Made by a program: the position numbers and the translations under genes
The notes under the pieces: generated by a model
What the model was told of the DNA's origin: nothing
The model's input: only the letters and a program-made list of their open reading frames with translations
The model's database searches: none
Part shown: positions 13,807 to 20,368 of the stretch, in pieces
How the letters are laid out: each line of letters starts with the position of its first letter
Position numbering within the stretch: the stretch's first letter is position 1
Assembly: GCA_021828525.1 (NCBI GenBank)
Contig: JAJZGM010000004.1
Coordinates: forward strand, 1-20,368
DNA length: 20,368 bases
Reading direction: 5' to 3'
Source: Nitrospirota bacterium
GTDB lineage: Bacteria > Nitrospirota > Leptospirillia > Leptospirillales > Leptospirillaceae

Positions 13807-14919
13807 CTAGAACGGCGTCGAATGGTAGCCCATCTTCTTCAACAACCACCCATAGAAAAAGGTTGTATAAAGCACATATCGCTGCCCCACGAAAGATGAA
13901 TCCACCCCGTAGGGCTGCTGGTAGGCCACGCTCACCTGATACCAGTCCGCCTGATAGTTCATTTCATAGGAGAGGTACCCCTCCGTCGCCCCGTAAAAGC
14001 CGTTGTTCGAGAGGTTCACCAGTGTCCGAGACTCCACCGCCGGCGTCAGATGGGCAATAAAATCCGGCATTCTCACTCCCTCGATGTCGTGCAGGTACAT
14101 CAGGCTGTACTCGATCGCCCCGTCGAACCTGAAGGAATCTCCGTAATCGTTGAGCCCGATGAAGTCCGAAAGAGGCATGGGTCCATTCCCGAAGGGCACG
14201 ATCCCCGCCACATCCGTCTGGAAGGCGATGGGCCGGAGCCAGAAGGAGGAGAGATCTCCCAGCCCCTTGTTGAAGACCAGGTAGGAATAGAGCGTAAAGG
14301 GGTCCCCCTGGCCGACGGGAGAGCCTCCGACCGGTGTAATTCCCCGCATGATGAAGGTCGTGAAGATTTCGTGAGGATCATTTTCGTAGAGAAGGAGCTT
14401 TCCCTGGAGTCCCGCATACTGGAAGCCCGAATACCCCTTTCCGGGGGTCCAGAGATCAATATAATGGGTGTCGACACGGAGGCTGAAATGGTGGGTCAGG
14501 CGCTTCTCCAGCATGATCGGCGTGGTGAAGGCGCTCGACCGGCCTGGCATGCCCCCGTAGGTCGGCATGAGGGTCAGCTGGTTGTCGATGTCCCCGTCTT
14601 TGACGATCAGGGGCTCGAGGAAGATCCGGTTTCCCGCGTGGGCGATGCCGCTTGCAAGCATGCCGGTCGTCGTCGAAGGCGCCACCGGCAGGGCCCCCGG
14701 GTGATCGACGGGCGGACCCGCCAAGGGAGAGGCCGGTGAGGTCGGAGGCCCCTGGCCGGAAGACGGCTCGGGACTTCCCGGAGTTTCCGGTTGGGGGGCG
14801 GAGCCCGGAAGTGGTGAGGGGCCGTCTGCGGCAAGGGCGGACAGGGGGAGGGACACCATCAAAAGGCCAAGAAGAATGAAGACCAAACCCGGCAGTTTGG
14901 TCAAACGAAAATGACGCAT
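13807..14919 (-). CDS. predicted outer-membrane beta-barrel protein with proline-rich linker
   Basis: This gene encodes a 370-residue protein of unknown function. Residues 1-31 form a clear Sec signal peptide (basic start, hydrophobic core LVFILLGLLMVSLPL, cleavage at ALA-AD). Residues 33-80 are very rich in Pro, Ser and Gly and look like a flexible linker. From about residue 90 the sequence alternates short amphipathic strands with Gly/Asn/Asp turns and many aromatic residues (for example LTLMPTYGG, HYIDLW, LYENDPHEIFTTFIMRGI), as expected of an outer-membrane barrel. The last residue is Phe (HSTPF), the usual terminal aromatic of such proteins. The ATG has GGAGG at good spacing. It lies 111 bases after the lipid A operon on the same strand. 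Transport or anchoring roles are possible, but nothing specific can be assigned. Confidence 0.75.
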   Translation of the reverse strand: MRHFRLTKLPGLVFILLGLLMVSLPLSALAADGPSPLPGSAPQPETPGSPEPSSGQGPPTSPASPLAGPPVDHPGALPVAPSTTTGMLASGIAHAGNRIFLEPLIVKDGDIDNQLTLMPTYGGMPGRSSAFTTPIMLEKRLTHHFSLRVDTHYIDLWTPGKGYSGFQYAGLQGKLLLYENDPHEIFTTFIMRGITPVGGSPVGQGDPFTLYSYLVFNKGLGDLSSFWLRPIAFQTDVAGIVPFGNGPMPLSDFIGLNDYGDSFRFDGAIEYSLMYLHDIEGVRMPDFIAHLTPAVESRTLVNLSNNGFYGATEGYLSYEMNYQADWYQVSVAYQQPYGVDSSFVGQRYVLYTTFFYGWLLKKMGYHSTPF

Positions 14920-15030
14920 CTCCCCCTCCGGAAGCCAAACGATTTGAGTTTCGACATATCTGGGCCTCTGCTTGCCAACAAAGGCAACCCGGATCTAACC
15001 GGAGAGCCAGAAAAAAGGAAGCCTACCACA

Positions 15031-16002
15031 TCATGAGGGTTTCTGACCCTCAAGAGGAACGACATTTTTCTCATCCGGGGGCCGGGTCTTCCAGCGCCGG
15101 TGGATCCAGATCCACTGCTCGGGGGAGGATCGGACAAGATCCTCCAGGGCTTTCGTATAGAGGGCCGTCTGTCGAAAAATCGCATCCTCGGGCGGAAGAT
15201 CCTTCATCGGAAGAACCGGAGGATGGATCATCCCCTGGAAGCTCCCGTCCGGCTTCCGGATGGAGGCCGCCGGAATGACCGGAAGGTCCATCAAAAGAGA
15301 CAGACGCGCGAGACTCGAATAGGTGCAGGCCAATCTTCCGAAGAAGGGAACGAAGACCCCCTCCCCCTCCCCTGCGTTCTGGTCGAGGAGAACAATCAGC
15401 ACATGGCCCTTCGACAGGGCCCGGACCAGAGGCTTGACTCCCGAATCCGCAAGGATCGATTCCCCCTTTGCATACTTCCCCCGGTGGTCGTCGACGAAGT
15501 CGTGAACCACCGGAGACTTGATGCGCCGGATCACCGGGTGGACTTTTCCCGGCGCCTCGAGGGCGATGCGCCGAAGGGAGTACTCCCAGTTTCCGATATG
15601 GCCCGTGAGAAGGATCACCCCCCTTCCCTTCCCGAATTCGCTCCGGAAGTGCTCGAGACCCTCCACCGACACCATCCGGGCGATCTCCGGGTCGGAAAGA
15701 GCCTTGAGCCGCATGACCTCCGCCCCCAGCCTTCCGAAATGGCGAAAAACCTTTTTTTCGAAATCCCTGATCTCCCCCTTTCCCCTGAGCACAAGATCGG
15801 ATTTTGCCAGGTTGTCGCGGAGGATGGCCCGTTTTCGAGGAAGGAAATGACGGAGAAGATCTCCCGCCCTCTCCCCCAGGGAGAGGGCCAACGGGGCCGG
15901 AAGACGGCAGAAGAGATCCCGGAGAAGGGCCATCCCGGCCCATCGGAGCCGGTAGACAAAGGTCACGGTCCCCATAGAGCCTGGAGAGGAATCGCCGTTC
16001 AA
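15031..16002 (-). CDS. lpxL: lipid A late acyltransferase (LpxL/HtrB family)
   Basis: This gene encodes a 323-residue member of the lysophospholipid/Kdo-lipid A acyltransferase family, which adds a secondary acyl chain to the lipid A precursor at the inner-membrane cytoplasmic face. The catalytic HX4E motif is visible as LLTGHIGNWE (His135, Glu140). Also present are LVIVLLDQNAGEGEGVFVPFFG-type residues (LDQN near 228), which correspond to the family's substrate pocket, and the C-terminal QWIWIHRRWKTRP. The N-terminus has a hydrophobic segment that may associate with the membrane. The start is taken as TTG at 16002, four bases after the lpxK stop with AAGGA upstream; ATG at 15975 is an alternative. 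It is the only late acyltransferase in the window, so whether the cell adds one or two secondary chains is not decided here. Confidence 0.87.
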   Translation of the reverse strand: MNGDSSPGSMGTVTFVYRLRWAGMALLRDLFCRLPAPLALSLGERAGDLLRHFLPRKRAILRDNLAKSDLVLRGKGEIRDFEKKVFRHFGRLGAEVMRLKALSDPEIARMVSVEGLEHFRSEFGKGRGVILLTGHIGNWEYSLRRIALEAPGKVHPVIRRIKSPVVHDFVDDHRGKYAKGESILADSGVKPLVRALSKGHVLIVLLDQNAGEGEGVFVPFFGRLACTYSSLARLSLLMDLPVIPAASIRKPDGSFQGMIHPPVLPMKDLPPEDAIFRQTALYTKALEDLVRSSPEQWIWIHRRWKTRPPDEKNVVPLEGQKPS

Positions 16003-16006
16003 TTCT

Positions 16007-17080
16007 TTATTCCTTCAGAAGCGCCGCAAGGAGCGCCTCCCATCTCTCTTTCTCCATGAGCTCTGCCTCCCCAAAAAGGACCCCGGTCGGGAGCTCCCCG
16101 GTCGGAGAGTTGCGCCACTTGACCCGGTCCTTTTCCGTCGTCAGGAGAAGAGTGGCCCCCCTCTTCTTCATCTGCCCGGCAAAGAGTCCGATCCTTGAAA
16201 GAATCCGAGGCGTGCAGGAGACGTGGTCGGGAAGGGCCAGCATCCCGACCACCTCCGCTCCCAGGGTCCGAAGGCTCTCTTTCACCCGCTCCGGATTGGC
16301 GATGCCGGCGACCACTCCCACCCTCAGACCGGAGAGCTCCTCCGGCCGATAGATCCGCCCTCCCGAGAGGTCCCGGATCTCCGAGAGAACGTAGCGCTGG
16401 AAAAGGATCGGCCTGTGGTCCTCCGGAGGGAGGATTTCCAAAAGGTGATGCCGCACACGCTCCTCCCTCTCCCGGTCCCGGCCCGGATTCCCCGAGGAGG
16501 ACATCACCCAGTGGGTGGCCCTTGAAAGGCTCGCGGCAGGCTCCCGGAGAGGCCCAGAAGGGAGAAGGTCGGAGCAGCCCGGAGGCCGTTCAGCCAGGAA
16601 GGAGGGAAGGAAGACGAGGGAGGCCGCCGGACGGACTTCAAGGGACTGGAAGCCGTCGTCAAGAAGAACGATCTCGCAAAGCCCCTCCACCATCGCCACT
16701 CCCCGGCGCCGGTCACCAGCCACCACGACCGGAATCTCCGGATGGCGCAACGCATAGAGGGCCGGCTCGTCTCCCGACTCCTCCGGAGAAACGAGGGCTC
16801 CCTGGCCCCGGCAGACGAAGAGATCCTGACCTGGATTTCTTCGTCCGTATCCCCTGGAGACGATCCCCGGCCGCTTTCCCTGGGCCAGGAGGATTCGGCA
16901 AAGGGAGAGGACCAGGGGCGTCTTTCCCGATCCCCCCACTTCGATGTTGCCAACCGAAAGAACAGGGATTTTGAAGGATTTCCGCTCCCGAAGCCCCGAT
17001 TCGTAGCCCAGCCGGAAGAGTCCCGTTCCCAGTCCATAGAGAAGGGAGAGTGGAAGCGCCGCCGGCCCCAGAGGTCTCAT
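16007..17080 (-). CDS. lpxK: tetraacyldisaccharide 4'-kinase
   Basis: This gene encodes a 357-residue kinase of the Raetz pathway that phosphorylates the 4' position of the tetraacyl disaccharide 1-phosphate to give lipid IVA at the inner membrane. The P-loop reads VGNIEVGGSGKTP (GGSGKTP at residues 49-55), followed by GIVSRGYGR (72-80) and the catalytic-region DDGFQ (141-145). Near the C-terminus LLTTEKDRVKW matches the family's TTEKDAVK motif. Residues 1-30 form the usual hydrophobic N-terminal helix that binds the membrane. The ATG at 17080 overlaps the waaA stop as ATGA and has GGAGAG about five bases upstream. The longer open frame upstream lies inside waaA and is rejected. Length is normal for LpxK. 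Its direct coupling to waaA and lpxB fits stepwise lipid A assembly. Confidence 0.94.
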   Translation of the reverse strand: MRPLGPAALPLSLLYGLGTGLFRLGYESGLRERKSFKIPVLSVGNIEVGGSGKTPLVLSLCRILLAQGKRPGIVSRGYGRRNPGQDLFVCRGQGALVSPEESGDEPALYALRHPEIPVVVAGDRRRGVAMVEGLCEIVLLDDGFQSLEVRPAASLVFLPSFLAERPPGCSDLLPSGPLREPAASLSRATHWVMSSSGNPGRDREREERVRHHLLEILPPEDHRPILFQRYVLSEIRDLSGGRIYRPEELSGLRVGVVAGIANPERVKESLRTLGAEVVGMLALPDHVSCTPRILSRIGLFAGQMKKRGATLLLTTEKDRVKWRNSPTGELPTGVLFGEAELMEKERWEALLAALLKE

Positions 17081-18390
17081 CGACTCTCCGGAAAAATCGA
17101 ATCGAGGAAGGGGGCAAGAACGGAGAGGGTCCGTTCGAGAGGCCCTCCGCAGGCCTCGAATACTCCCCTGGCTGCCGCTCCCATGCGGGCTCTCCTCTCT
17201 CCATCGTCCCACAAGGTCCCAAGTGCCGTCACGAGGTCGGCCTCCCCGGAGACCTCGATCGACGCTCCCGCCTCCGAGAGGCCCTCTGCCAGATCGGCAA
17301 TATGGTCCCGGTGGGGTCCCCATAAAAGGGGCTTCCCGTGGAAGGCGGCCTCAACGGGAGAATGGCCCCCCACCGGATCGAGTGTTCCCCCCACGAAGAC
17401 GACATCGACAAGGGCCATCACCGCTCCCAGCTCTCCGTAGGTATTCAGGATATAAAGGGTTCGATCGGGATCCAAAGGTTTCGGAGCGACCCTCCCTTCT
17501 CCTTTCCCGGGTTCGGGGACCCTGAGCGAAATACTGGCAGAGGGGGAAAGCCGGGACAAGAGCCCGGGCAGGGTCTCGAGATGACGGGGAGCCAGAACAA
17601 GGGAGACCGGACGGCCCGTCTCCGAAACCCTCCGGCAGGCCCGGAAAAGGGCCAGGGCCTCCTCCGGATGGACCGAGCTTCCCAGAACCCGAAGGATCGG
17701 AGAGCCCTCAGAAGCACTGTTTCCGATTCCAAGCCATTGGCGGGCTCCGGGGGCCCGTTCCGGAAGGAGGGCCGACGGGTCCACGTCCCATTTGAGGTTT
17801 CCTGTCACATGAAGGGCCTCCGAAGGGACGCCAAGGAGGCGAAATCGCTCCCGGTCCCGTTCGCTCTGAACAGCCACAGGAGCGATTCTTTCAGTGAAGG
17901 GCCGGACGAGGAACGCAAGTTTCCGGTAGCGCAGGAAGCTCCGGGAGGAAAGACGGCCGTTCACGAGCCCCACCGGAATGCCAAGCTCCCTTGCCGAGGA
18001 GAGCATCGCCGGCCAGATCTCCGTTTCGAAGAGAAGGATGCCCCGGACCCTCCGGCTTTTAAGGAAGGGACTCCATATCCCGGGAAGATCCAGGGGGGAC
18101 AGCGTGACGGGCAGGTCCGGATGGGCTTTTGAAAGAGCCTCCCGCCCCGTAAGCGTCATCGTGGTGAGAAGGAGGGGAACCCGGCGGGAGAGGGCTTCGA
18201 TCAGGCGAATGGACCCTCGTGCCTCTCCCAGGGAGGCTGTGTGAAAGAGGAGATACCCCTTCTCCGTCAGACGAAGCCTTCCTAGCCCCAGCCGTTCGGA
18301 AAAATGGGGCCGGGCCTTCGGCCAGAGAAGATAGACGAGAAGAAGAACGGGAAGGAGAAAGGGCCAGAGAAGAAGATTCAGGATCTTCAT
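17077..18390 (-). CDS. waaA: Kdo transferase
   Basis: This gene encodes a 437-residue 3-deoxy-D-manno-octulosonic acid transferase (GT30) that moves Kdo from CMP-Kdo to lipid IVA. It starts with a hydrophobic anchor (residues 4-23, LNLLLWPFLLPVLLLVYLLW), then WPKARPHFSERLG. The conserved FHTASLGEARG (49-59) contains the catalytic Glu56. Later come LLFETEIWP, VGLVNGRLS, VTGNLKWD, LAPRHLE, and VGGTLDPVGGHSPVEAAFHGKP with its donor-binding GGHS. The ATG at 18390 shares one base with the lpxB stop (TGATG) and starts at the membrane anchor. An in-frame ATG 45 bases upstream would add 15 unlikely residues. Whether it is mono- or bifunctional cannot be told from sequence. Confidence 0.94.
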   Translation of the reverse strand: MKILNLLLWPFLLPVLLLVYLLWPKARPHFSERLGLGRLRLTEKGYLLFHTASLGEARGSIRLIEALSRRVPLLLTTMTLTGREALSKAHPDLPVTLSPLDLPGIWSPFLKSRRVRGILLFETEIWPAMLSSARELGIPVGLVNGRLSSRSFLRYRKLAFLVRPFTERIAPVAVQSERDRERFRLLGVPSEALHVTGNLKWDVDPSALLPERAPGARQWLGIGNSASEGSPILRVLGSSVHPEEALALFRACRRVSETGRPVSLVLAPRHLETLPGLLSRLSPSASISLRVPEPGKGEGRVAPKPLDPDRTLYILNTYGELGAVMALVDVVFVGGTLDPVGGHSPVEAAFHGKPLLWGPHRDHIADLAEGLSEAGASIEVSGEADLVTALGTLWDDGERRARMGAAARGVFEACGGPLERTLSVLAPFLDSIFPESR

Positions 18391-19589
18391 CAGGGCCGGG
18401 ATTCCGGGGCCCTGGAAGGTGGCGGGCAGTCCCATTCCGCCATGTCGATGATCTGCCGGGCAATCCGTCCGGAGGCGCCGGGAGATCCCAGAATCCCCCG
18501 AAGGGCAGAAAGATCCTTCAGGATCGAGGCTTTCCGTTCAGGATCTGTCAGGATCCGGAAGGCCTCTTCCGCCATCCGATCCGGACTGGCCTCGTCCTGG
18601 ATCAGCTCGGGGACGATTGTCCGTCCTGAGACGAGATTCACCATCCCGATCGCCGGAACCTTCACGAGATGGCGGGCGATCCGGTAGGTTCCGCGGTTTA
18701 AGGCGTAGACCACCACCATCGGAGTCCCAACCAGGCCAGTTTCAAGGGTTGCCGTTCCCGAAGCCACAAGGGCGCAATCTCCCGCTCCCATCACCTCCCG
18801 GAACCGGCCCCGGATCCTGAGGGGTCTTACAGACTCCCGATCCGCCCCGAAGCCTGACCGGGACTCGATCTCCCGGTAAAAGGCCTCGGGGAGCGAGGGC
18901 GATTCGGGGACCAGGGCCCGGAGAGTCGGGATTCTCTCGCGCAAACGGAGATAGGCTGCCAGCATCCGGGGATAGAGGCGTCCCACCTCGCCCTGCCGGC
19001 TTCCCGGGGCCAGAACGAGGATCGGAAAGTCTCCCTCCCCCGCAAGCTCCCTTTTCAGCGCCCACTTGTCCGATTCCTCAATAAAGTGTGAATCCATGAG
19101 GGGATGTCCCGCATAAGTCACCGGAACTCCGTGGGTGCGGTAGAAGTCGGCTTCGAAGGGAAAGATCACGAACATGTGATCGACCAGCCGCCGGATGGTC
19201 CGGACCCGCCCCTTGCGCCAGGCCCAGATCTGGGGGCTGACATAGTAAAAGATCCTGACCCCCCGGCGCCGGAGGGCCCGGGCCAGGATCAGATTGAAGT
19301 CGGGAAAGTCGACCAGCACCGCGGTCCCGATCCCCTGCGCGCTGACAGTTTCCAGGATTTTGCGGTAAGCCGCATAGATCCTCGGGAGGTGGGACGCCAC
19401 CTCGAAGAGGCCGATGACGGAGAGGCGCTCCATGGGAACGACGATTCGGGCCCCGGCCCCTTCGAGCGCCGGCCCTCCGGCTGCAAAACAGGAAAGGTCG
19501 GGACAGAGCTTTTTCATCTCGGCCAGGAGGTGAGCGCTGTGCTGGTCCCCCGACGCCTCGCCCGCCACGATGAGAAGCTTGGGGGTCAC
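18390..19589 (-). CDS. lpxB: lipid-A-disaccharide synthase
   Basis: This gene encodes a 399-residue GT19 enzyme that joins UDP-2,3-diacylglucosamine and lipid X into the lipid A disaccharide at the inner membrane. Conserved segments are VAGEASGDQHSAHLL (8-22), DFPDFNLILA, YYVSPQIWAWRKGR (with the family PQxWAW), VTYAGHPLMD, LAPGSRQGEVGRLYP and VASGTATLETGLVGTPMVVVY. It ends with IPELIQ-like VPELIQDEASPDRMA, also typical. Start is GTG at 19589, overlapping the upstream oxidoreductase stop as GTGA; the ribosome binding site is weak, which fits translational coupling. Length is close to the normal 380-400 residues. Confidence 0.95.
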   Translation of the reverse strand: MTPKLLIVAGEASGDQHSAHLLAEMKKLCPDLSCFAAGGPALEGAGARIVVPMERLSVIGLFEVASHLPRIYAAYRKILETVSAQGIGTAVLVDFPDFNLILARALRRRGVRIFYYVSPQIWAWRKGRVRTIRRLVDHMFVIFPFEADFYRTHGVPVTYAGHPLMDSHFIEESDKWALKRELAGEGDFPILVLAPGSRQGEVGRLYPRMLAAYLRLRERIPTLRALVPESPSLPEAFYREIESRSGFGADRESVRPLRIRGRFREVMGAGDCALVASGTATLETGLVGTPMVVVYALNRGTYRIARHLVKVPAIGMVNLVSGRTIVPELIQDEASPDRMAEEAFRILTDPERKASILKDLSALRGILGSPGASGRIARQIIDMAEWDCPPPSRAPESRP

Positions 19590-20368
19590 GACAGGGGATC
19601 GCTCTCTTTGAGGTCCCGGAAACGCAGGAGACTTTCCTCGGCCAGGCGGTTTACTTCAAGGGCCACCTCGAGGGCCTGGAAGGCCTCCTCTCCGCTCACA
19701 CGGGGCGGCCGTCCTTCCCTGATTGAGGCCACAAAGGTCCCCAGCTCGCTCTTGAGGGGCTCCTGGGCCTCGAAGGTCCGTTTCGAGCGGGTGATTTCCG
19801 GAATATGGCCCGGATCCAGGCGGACCTGGGCCTGGGAGAGCTCCCGGGTGTCGTAGTTGAGGGAGAAGTAAAGCCCCCGTCTGTCGAAGACCCGGATCTT
19901 CCTGAGCTTCTCGAGCGAAACCCGGGAGGCCGTGACCTGCGCAAGGCAGCCGTTTTCAAACTCGATCCAGGCGTTGGCAAGGTCGATGTGGGGTGTGATC
20001 GCGGGGGTACCCACCACCCGCATCGAGGTGATCTTCGATCGGACCAGAGCCAGGATGATGTCGATGTCGTGGATCATGAGATCCACGATGACCGGGACAT
20101 CGTTGGCCCGAAGGCCGAAGGGGGAGAGTCTCTGGGCTTCAATATAGGCCGGCCGGACTCCGGATTCGAGCATGGCGACGACACCGGGATTGAAGCGTTC
20201 GATGTGGCCCACCTGGAGAAGGGTCCCGGCCTCACGGACGGCTGAAAGAATCCGGGTGGCGGAGGAAACGGAGTCGGCGATCGGCTTTTCGAGGAAAATG
20301 GGGATCCTCTTCCGGGCAAGAACCGCCATGACCAGATCGGCGTGTGTCACTGTCGGGGTGACGATGGA
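19586..20368 (-). CDS. Gfo/Idh/MocA oxidoreductase, candidate GnnA (5' end outside window)
   Basis: The C-terminal 260 residues of an NAD(P)-dependent Gfo/Idh/MocA sugar oxidoreductase are present. The frame runs open to the window edge, so the Rossmann GxGxxG start lies outside. The first visible residues SIVTPTVTHADL are the usual strand before the cofactor-site EKPIA (in FLEKPIADS), followed by VGHIERFNPGV and the active-site IHDIDIILAL. It overlaps lpxB by four bases (GTGA). In Acidithiobacillus ferrooxidans the genes for GnnA (oxidises the 3-position of UDP-GlcNAc) and GnnB (transaminates it) lie between lpxA and lpxB, so a GnnA role leading to 3-amino lipid A is plausible. Similar oxidoreductases also occur next to lpxB without gnnB, so the role is an inference from context. 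Confidence 0.85.
   Translation of the reverse strand, partial: SIVTPTVTHADLVMAVLARKRIPIFLEKPIADSVSSATRILSAVREAGTLLQVGHIERFNPGVVAMLESGVRPAYIEAQRLSPFGLRANDVPVIVDLMIHDIDIILALVRSKITSMRVVGTPAITPHIDLANAWIEFENGCLAQVTASRVSLEKLRKIRVFDRRGLYFSLNYDTRELSQAQVRLDPGHIPEITRSKRTFEAQEPLKSELGTFVASIREGRPPRVSGEEAFQALEVALEVNRLAEESLLRFRDLKESDPLS

Noticed and set aside
15011..15051. Terminator after the LpxL-type gene (GAGGGT/ACCCTC hairpin and a T6 run)
   Set aside because: On the minus strand the hairpin lies inside the end of the coding sequence and the U-run comes about 18 bases later, too far for an intrinsic terminator.
15100..16059. Long + strand open frame of about 319 codons
   Set aside because: It is antisense to the LpxL-type acyltransferase, which has the full HX4E motif. 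The antisense product has no recognisable features.

Overview
The window looks like a chromosomal envelope-biosynthesis region of a GC-rich Gram-negative bacterium. It encodes lipid A, Kdo and heptose enzymes of the outer membrane together with a protein that strongly resembles HpnR, the enzyme that makes 3-methylhopanoids. Heptosylated LPS plus 3-methylhopanoid capacity, and a possible GnnA-type enzyme next to lpxB (an arrangement known from Acidithiobacillus), would fit an acidophile such as a Leptospirillum-like Nitrospirota. That taxonomic guess is inference only. I see no tRNA, rRNA, transposase, phage gene or CRISPR array.

Left edge (1-2447, + strand). A good sigma70-type promoter precedes a two-gene unit: a secreted protein of unknown function, overlapped by a diacylglycerol/lipid kinase. 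A second promoter precedes a small CxxCxxCC (YkgJ-type) protein.

LPS core block (2469-11099, - strand). Reading in transcription order: a GT9 glycosyltransferase, a WaaC-like GT9, WaaF, GmhB, then a 148-bp gap with a possible internal promoter, a Trm112/YcaR-like zinc protein, two more GT9 enzymes, a polysaccharide deacetylase, a GT4 glycosyltransferase and an orphan DUF433 protein. Most junctions are 4-base ATGA/GTGA overlaps, so this is probably one or two tightly coupled operons. All five GT9 proteins carry a C-terminal four-cysteine motif. One of them has no ATG, GTG or TTG at its proper N-terminus and probably starts at a CTG overlapping the upstream stop codon.

Middle (11100-14919, - strand). 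The hpnR-like gene is flanked by two unusually long non-coding stretches (about 520 and 630 bp) in an otherwise gene-packed region. Both contain long inverted repeats that could be structured RNAs or mobile-element remnants. A predicted proline-rich outer-membrane protein follows.

Right edge (15031-20368, - strand). This is a compact lipid A/Kdo operon: a Gfo/Idh oxidoreductase (cut by the window end, candidate GnnA), lpxB, waaA, lpxK and an LpxL/HtrB-type acyltransferase.

Together the genes would build the lipid A disaccharide, phosphorylate it at the 4' position, add Kdo and a late acyl chain, make the heptose precursor and extend the inner core. The hopanoid methylase and the outer-membrane protein contribute to the same envelope. 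No clearly new multi-gene system is evident. The best leads are the two structured intergenic elements, the CTG-start gene, the orphan DUF433 gene and the Gfo/Idh-lpxB pairing.
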